NCBI RefSeq assembly: GCF_004119495.1
Contig: NZ_NRQU01000005.1
Location: 1 to 64,000, forward strand
Length of the DNA: 64,000 nucleotides
Origin: Flavobacterium sp. YO12
GTDB taxonomy: Bacteria; Bacteroidota; Bacteroidia; Flavobacteriales; Flavobacteriaceae
Reading direction: 5' to 3'
Below the pieces are notes generated by a model, which was not told the DNA's origin, did not search any database, and was given only the letters and a program-made list of their open reading frames with translations. The position numbers and the translations under genes are program-made. Shown one piece after another: positions 61,276 through 64,000 of the stretch (the stretch's first letter is position 1; the number at the start of each line of letters is the position of its first letter).

Positions 61276-63732
61276 ATGAAAAAAGCCATCGTGATTTTCC
61301 TTATTGGCCTGAGTGTAAACGCTGTTGCACAAACCAAAACTACTGGTAATGTTGTTGAATATTTTGGAAAAGAAAAAATTGTTACAACCGCTGAGGGGAA
61401 CGTTTTATACAATTTCAGTACAGGTTTTACTCTTCCCGCTGATAAAAAATCGGGAACGCTTTTTAATGGGCAAGATCCTGTAGCTTGGCAATATTCAGTT
61501 GGGAAATTTGTAAATCCAAACAAACAAAAAGGAGATTGGCAGCCTATTAAAGTAGATTCTGTCGGCGTTTTTAGTGGCAAGGATATGAGATCGGCATTTT
61601 TATTTACGGAATATAATGCACCAAAAGAACAAATCGTACTGTTGGAAACAACCGGCGGCACTCGCACTTATATTAATGGTTTCCCGCATGAAGGTGATCA
61701 TTATGATTTCGGATACACATTGATTCCGTTTAAACTTCGTAAAGGTATAAATGAATTTGTGTACACAAAAGGTCGTTTTGGACGTGTGAAATCAAAACTT
61801 GTCGTGCCTTCAAAAAGTATACAGTTTACCAAACGTGATTTAACTTTACCGGATGTTATTAATGGTGAAAATGACGAGAAATGGGCTTCTGTTCGTGTTA
61901 TAAATGCAACAGAAAAAGAGCTGAAAAACCTAGTGATCAAAGCAAAATTATCAAGCGGAGAAACTGCAGTTTACGCAACAGATGCTATTATGCCTTTGTT
62001 TGTTAGAAAAGTAAAGTTTAAAGTTCCCGCAGCAAAAGCCAATTTTACAGGCGAATTGAAGATCGAACTAACGCTTACAGATAAAAGCGGAAAGGTAATT
62101 GATAAAACTGAATTTCCTATTCAGCAACGTTCTGCGACTGTTCACCATGAACGTACTTTTGTAAGTAAGGTCGACAACAGCGTACAATATTACAGCATTG
62201 CTCCTGCATTAGAAAGCGGTCCAAAAGCTTTAGTACTTTCAGTTCATGGTGCTTCTGTTGAAGCCAGAAATCAAGCAAGAGCTTACAAACAAAAAGACTG
62301 GACGCATATTGTTGCCGCAACAAACCGTCGTCCGTTTGGTTTTAACTGGGAAGATTGGGGAAGAATTGATGCAATGGAAGTTTTGGCAGAAGCTAAAAAA
62401 GTATTCAACACTATTCCTGCTCAAACTTACTTAACAGGTCACTCAATGGGTGGTCACGGAACTTGGTTTCTAGGAACGACATATCCAAGTAAATTTGCTG
62501 CAATTGCACCTTGCGCCTCTTATCCTGATATTGCAACTTATGGGTTTGATAAAGGCGATGAAATGCATGATATGTTTAAAGCTTATGGTCCTATCAAACG
62601 TTCTGCGAACTCAGGCCGCGTTAGAAGTCTTGTTCAAAACTTAAAACAATCTGGCGTTTATATACTGCATGGCGATGCCGATTCGACTGTTCCAATTTCG
62701 CAAGTGCGAGAAATGCGACAAATTCTAGGAACTTTCCATCCCAACTTTTGTTATTATGAATATCCAGGCGGAGAACATTGGTATGGTGATCATTCTGTAG
62801 ATTGGTTTCCTATTTTCGAATTTTTCAAACGCCAAACTATTCCAGCGAATAAAGAAGTTAAAGAAATTGATTTTCATACCGCTTCTCCTGCTGTTTCTTC
62901 AACTGATTATTGGATAAAACTGCAGCAGCAGATTCTTCCGTTTGATTTTTCAAATATTAATGCAAAAATAGAAAAAGAACAAATTACCATTAAAACGAAA
63001 AATGTTTCTATAATGGAACTTGACTTGGTTTCTCTTGATTTAAAAGGCGAAATCACAATCAACATCAACGATCAAATCTTAAAAACAGCAACTGATAAAA
63101 AAGCAATTCTAGCTCTAAAAGATGGCAAATGGTCTTTGATTAACGAGATCAATACGAATCAAAAATATGGTGATCGTCAAGGCGGTTTCAAATTCGCTTT
63201 TAACAACAATGTGGTTTTTGTTTATGCTACAGGCGGATCAGCTTCTGAGCGCGAATGGTACTTAAACAGAGCTCGTTTTGATGCCGAAACTTTTTATTAT
63301 AGAGGAAACGGAAGCATTGATGTGATTGCCGACAGCGAGTTTTCATTGGATAAATACAAAGATAGAAACGTAATTATTTATGGAAATGCTTCTAATAATA
63401 GCGCTTGGAAACTAGTACTGAAAAATGCTCCTATTCAAGTTGACAATCAACAGGTAAAAATTGGCAGCAGAATATTGAAAGGATCTGATTTAGCTGCTTA
63501 TTTTGTGGTACCGAGAAACGACAGTAAAACGGCAATGATTGGTGTTGTTACTGGAACTTCAGAAAAAGGAATGAAGGCAACTTGGGCAAATAATTATATT
63601 TCTGGAATTACTGGTTTTCCTGATGTAATGATCTTTAAAACTGATTTACTTTTGAACGGTTTGCCTAATATGAAAGTAAGCGGTTTCTTCGACAATGACT
63701 GGTCTGCCAAAACGCTTGATTTTTTTCAATAA
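61276..63732 (+). CDS. Secreted multi-domain alpha/beta-hydrolase (esterase or peptidase type)
   Basis: Protein of 818 residues from the ATG at 61,276, which begins the signal peptide MKKAIVIFLIGLSVNAVAQ. A longer frame starting at a TTG (61,228) adds only a lysine-rich tail. Residues about 20-300 are beta-rich and unrecognised. An alpha/beta-hydrolase domain follows (about 310-520): LVLSVHGAS, the nucleophile elbow TGHSMGGHG with S390, HGDADSTVP with the Asp, and PGGEHWYGD with H501. The C-terminal 300 residues are another unrecognised part. The hydrolase core is like prolyl oligopeptidase and acyl-esterase families. Near a glycan locus a glycan deacetylase or peptidase is reasonable; I cannot choose. 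It is divergent from araC and followed by more operator-like boxes. Confidence 0.78.
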   Translation: MKKAIVIFLIGLSVNAVAQTKTTGNVVEYFGKEKIVTTAEGNVLYNFSTGFTLPADKKSGTLFNGQDPVAWQYSVGKFVNPNKQKGDWQPIKVDSVGVFSGKDMRSAFLFTEYNAPKEQIVLLETTGGTRTYINGFPHEGDHYDFGYTLIPFKLRKGINEFVYTKGRFGRVKSKLVVPSKSIQFTKRDLTLPDVINGENDEKWASVRVINATEKELKNLVIKAKLSSGETAVYATDAIMPLFVRKVKFKVPAAKANFTGELKIELTLTDKSGKVIDKTEFPIQQRSATVHHERTFVSKVDNSVQYYSIAPALESGPKALVLSVHGASVEARNQARAYKQKDWTHIVAATNRRPFGFNWEDWGRIDAMEVLAEAKKVFNTIPAQTYLTGHSMGGHGTWFLGTTYPSKFAAIAPCASYPDIATYGFDKGDEMHDMFKAYGPIKRSANSGRVRSLVQNLKQSGVYILHGDADSTVPISQVREMRQILGTFHPNFCYYEYPGGEHWYGDHSVDWFPIFEFFKRQTIPANKEVKEIDFHTASPAVSSTDYWIKLQQQILPFDFSNINAKIEKEQITIKTKNVSIMELDLVSLDLKGEITININDQILKTATDKKAILALKDGKWSLINEINTNQKYGDRQGGFKFAFNNNVVFVYATGGSASEREWYLNRARFDAETFYYRGNGSIDVIADSEFSLDKYKDRNVIIYGNASNNSAWKLVLKNAPIQVDNQQVKIGSRILKGSDLAAYFVVPRNDSKTAMIGVVTGTSEKGMKATWANNYISGITGFPDVMIFKTDLLLNGLPNMKVSGFFDNDWSAKTLDFFQ

Positions 63733-63798
63733 CAAACAATTTAAAAACCGCAAAATCATGATTTTATGTTCAAAAAAAGCAGACTGATATTTATTTAC

Positions 63799-63879
63799 TA
63801 ATACGATTTAGTATTTCGATAAAAAACAATTACTTTTAACGAAAATTTAAAGAATACAAAACAAACGGTAATCGTTTAA
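63799..63879. promoter_or_regulatory. Two putative operators after the last gene
   Basis: TACTAATACGATTTAGTA (arms 6 bp, 63,796-63,813) and GTAATCGTTTAA (63,868-63,879). They lie beyond the esterase stop in the final 268 bases, which hold no gene. They probably belong to a plus-strand gene outside the window. Confidence 0.5.
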
Positions 63880-64000
63880 GACAGAATAAACAACCTTTTG
63901 GCAACCCTGTTAATTAGTTTGTAATATATGATCGCAAATTAGAATTCAGAAAAAAACAAACAATTTCTAGGATGCCGCTGCTTTTTGAGAGTAACAATTA

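Noticed and set aside
61212..61667. A 151-codon minus-strand frame opposite the esterase
   Set aside because: It is the complement of the well-supported esterase signal peptide and first domain, with no protein features of its own.
812..63732. Type IX secretion C-terminal domains on the secreted hydrolases
   Set aside because: None of the C-termini I read has the typical terminal domain. The enzymes appear to be periplasmic, or lipoproteins in at least the 23,067 and 41,205 cases.
1..64000. tRNA, rRNA, CRISPR array, transposase or integrase genes
   Set aside because: I saw no cloverleaf, ribosomal sequence, regular spaced repeats or transposase-like protein anywhere. Mobility is suggested only by the short dispersed repeats.

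Overview
This 64 kb window is AT-rich and looks like Flavobacterium or a close relative in the Bacteroidota. The evidence is a SusC/SusD pair, signal peptides ending in an AQ-type site, SusD-type and SPII lipoproteins, no obvious Shine-Dalgarno sites, and several dispersed hairpin repeats. Apart from an endonuclease V-like gene at the left edge, almost everything belongs to one large accessory locus for taking N-linked glycans off glycoproteins and burning the sugars, mainly fucose, mannose, N-acetylhexosamine and galactose. The genus assignment is inference; the enzyme assignments rest on motifs visible in the translations.

Layout from left to right. (a) 0.8-5.0 kb: two GH20 beta-N-acetylhexosaminidases. 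(b) 5.4-15.2 kb, minus strand, apparently one operon read from 15.2 to 5.4 kb: fucP L-fucose permease, a UxaA-family sugar-acid dehydratase, an SDR dehydrogenase, lutA, a GH95 alpha-L-fucosidase, lutB, lutC and an FAH-family hydrolase. (c) 15.3-32.3 kb, minus strand: a metallophosphoesterase, GH92 mannosidase, GH3, a six-hairpin glycosidase of unassigned family, a GH92 lipoprotein, GH38 mannosidase, sulfatase and an MFS sugar transporter. (d) 32.4-35.9 kb: a GntR/UTRA regulator and an unusual 888-residue ROK kinase plus mannose-6-phosphate isomerase fusion. (e) 36.4-40.8 kb, the plus-strand island: a long PNGase F-II-like amidase, a GH29 fucosidase and an M28 peptidase. (f) 41.2-47.4 kb: SusD, SusC and a LacI regulator whose gene carries a frameshift in an A7 run. 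(g) 48.0-59.5 kb, minus-strand operon: GH29, fucose mutarotase, fuconolactonase, SDR L-fucose dehydrogenase, GH2, GH29, GH3 with a PA14 insert, and a second PNGase F-like amidase. (h) 59.9-63.7 kb: an AraC regulator and a secreted alpha/beta-hydrolase.

How it works together (inference from families). PNGases free the glycan from Asn. GH29/GH95 remove fucose, GH2 removes galactose, GH20 removes GlcNAc, GH92/GH38 remove mannose, GH3 enzymes remove beta-linked sugars (one has a beta-xylosidase-like signature), and SusCD imports oligosaccharides. Fucose goes FucP -> mutarotase -> dehydrogenase -> lactonase -> dehydratase -> dehydrogenase -> FAH hydrolase, giving pyruvate and L-lactate, and LutABC oxidises the lactate to pyruvate. 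Every step of this non-phosphorylating route has a candidate in the window, split over two operons about 33 kb apart. Mannose is taken up by the MFS carrier and turned into fructose-6-phosphate by the fusion enzyme.

Regulation: a 12-bp palindrome of the form TAAAWCGWTTTA occurs in front of the GH3 (21.1 kb), the plus-strand island, susC, lacI itself (two copies), the GH29 operon, the AraC/esterase gap, and beyond the last gene, so the LacI protein probably controls most of the locus. The gaps also carry a repeat family with ends AACACATAGAAACATAG, and in two copies a second repeat is nested inside it.
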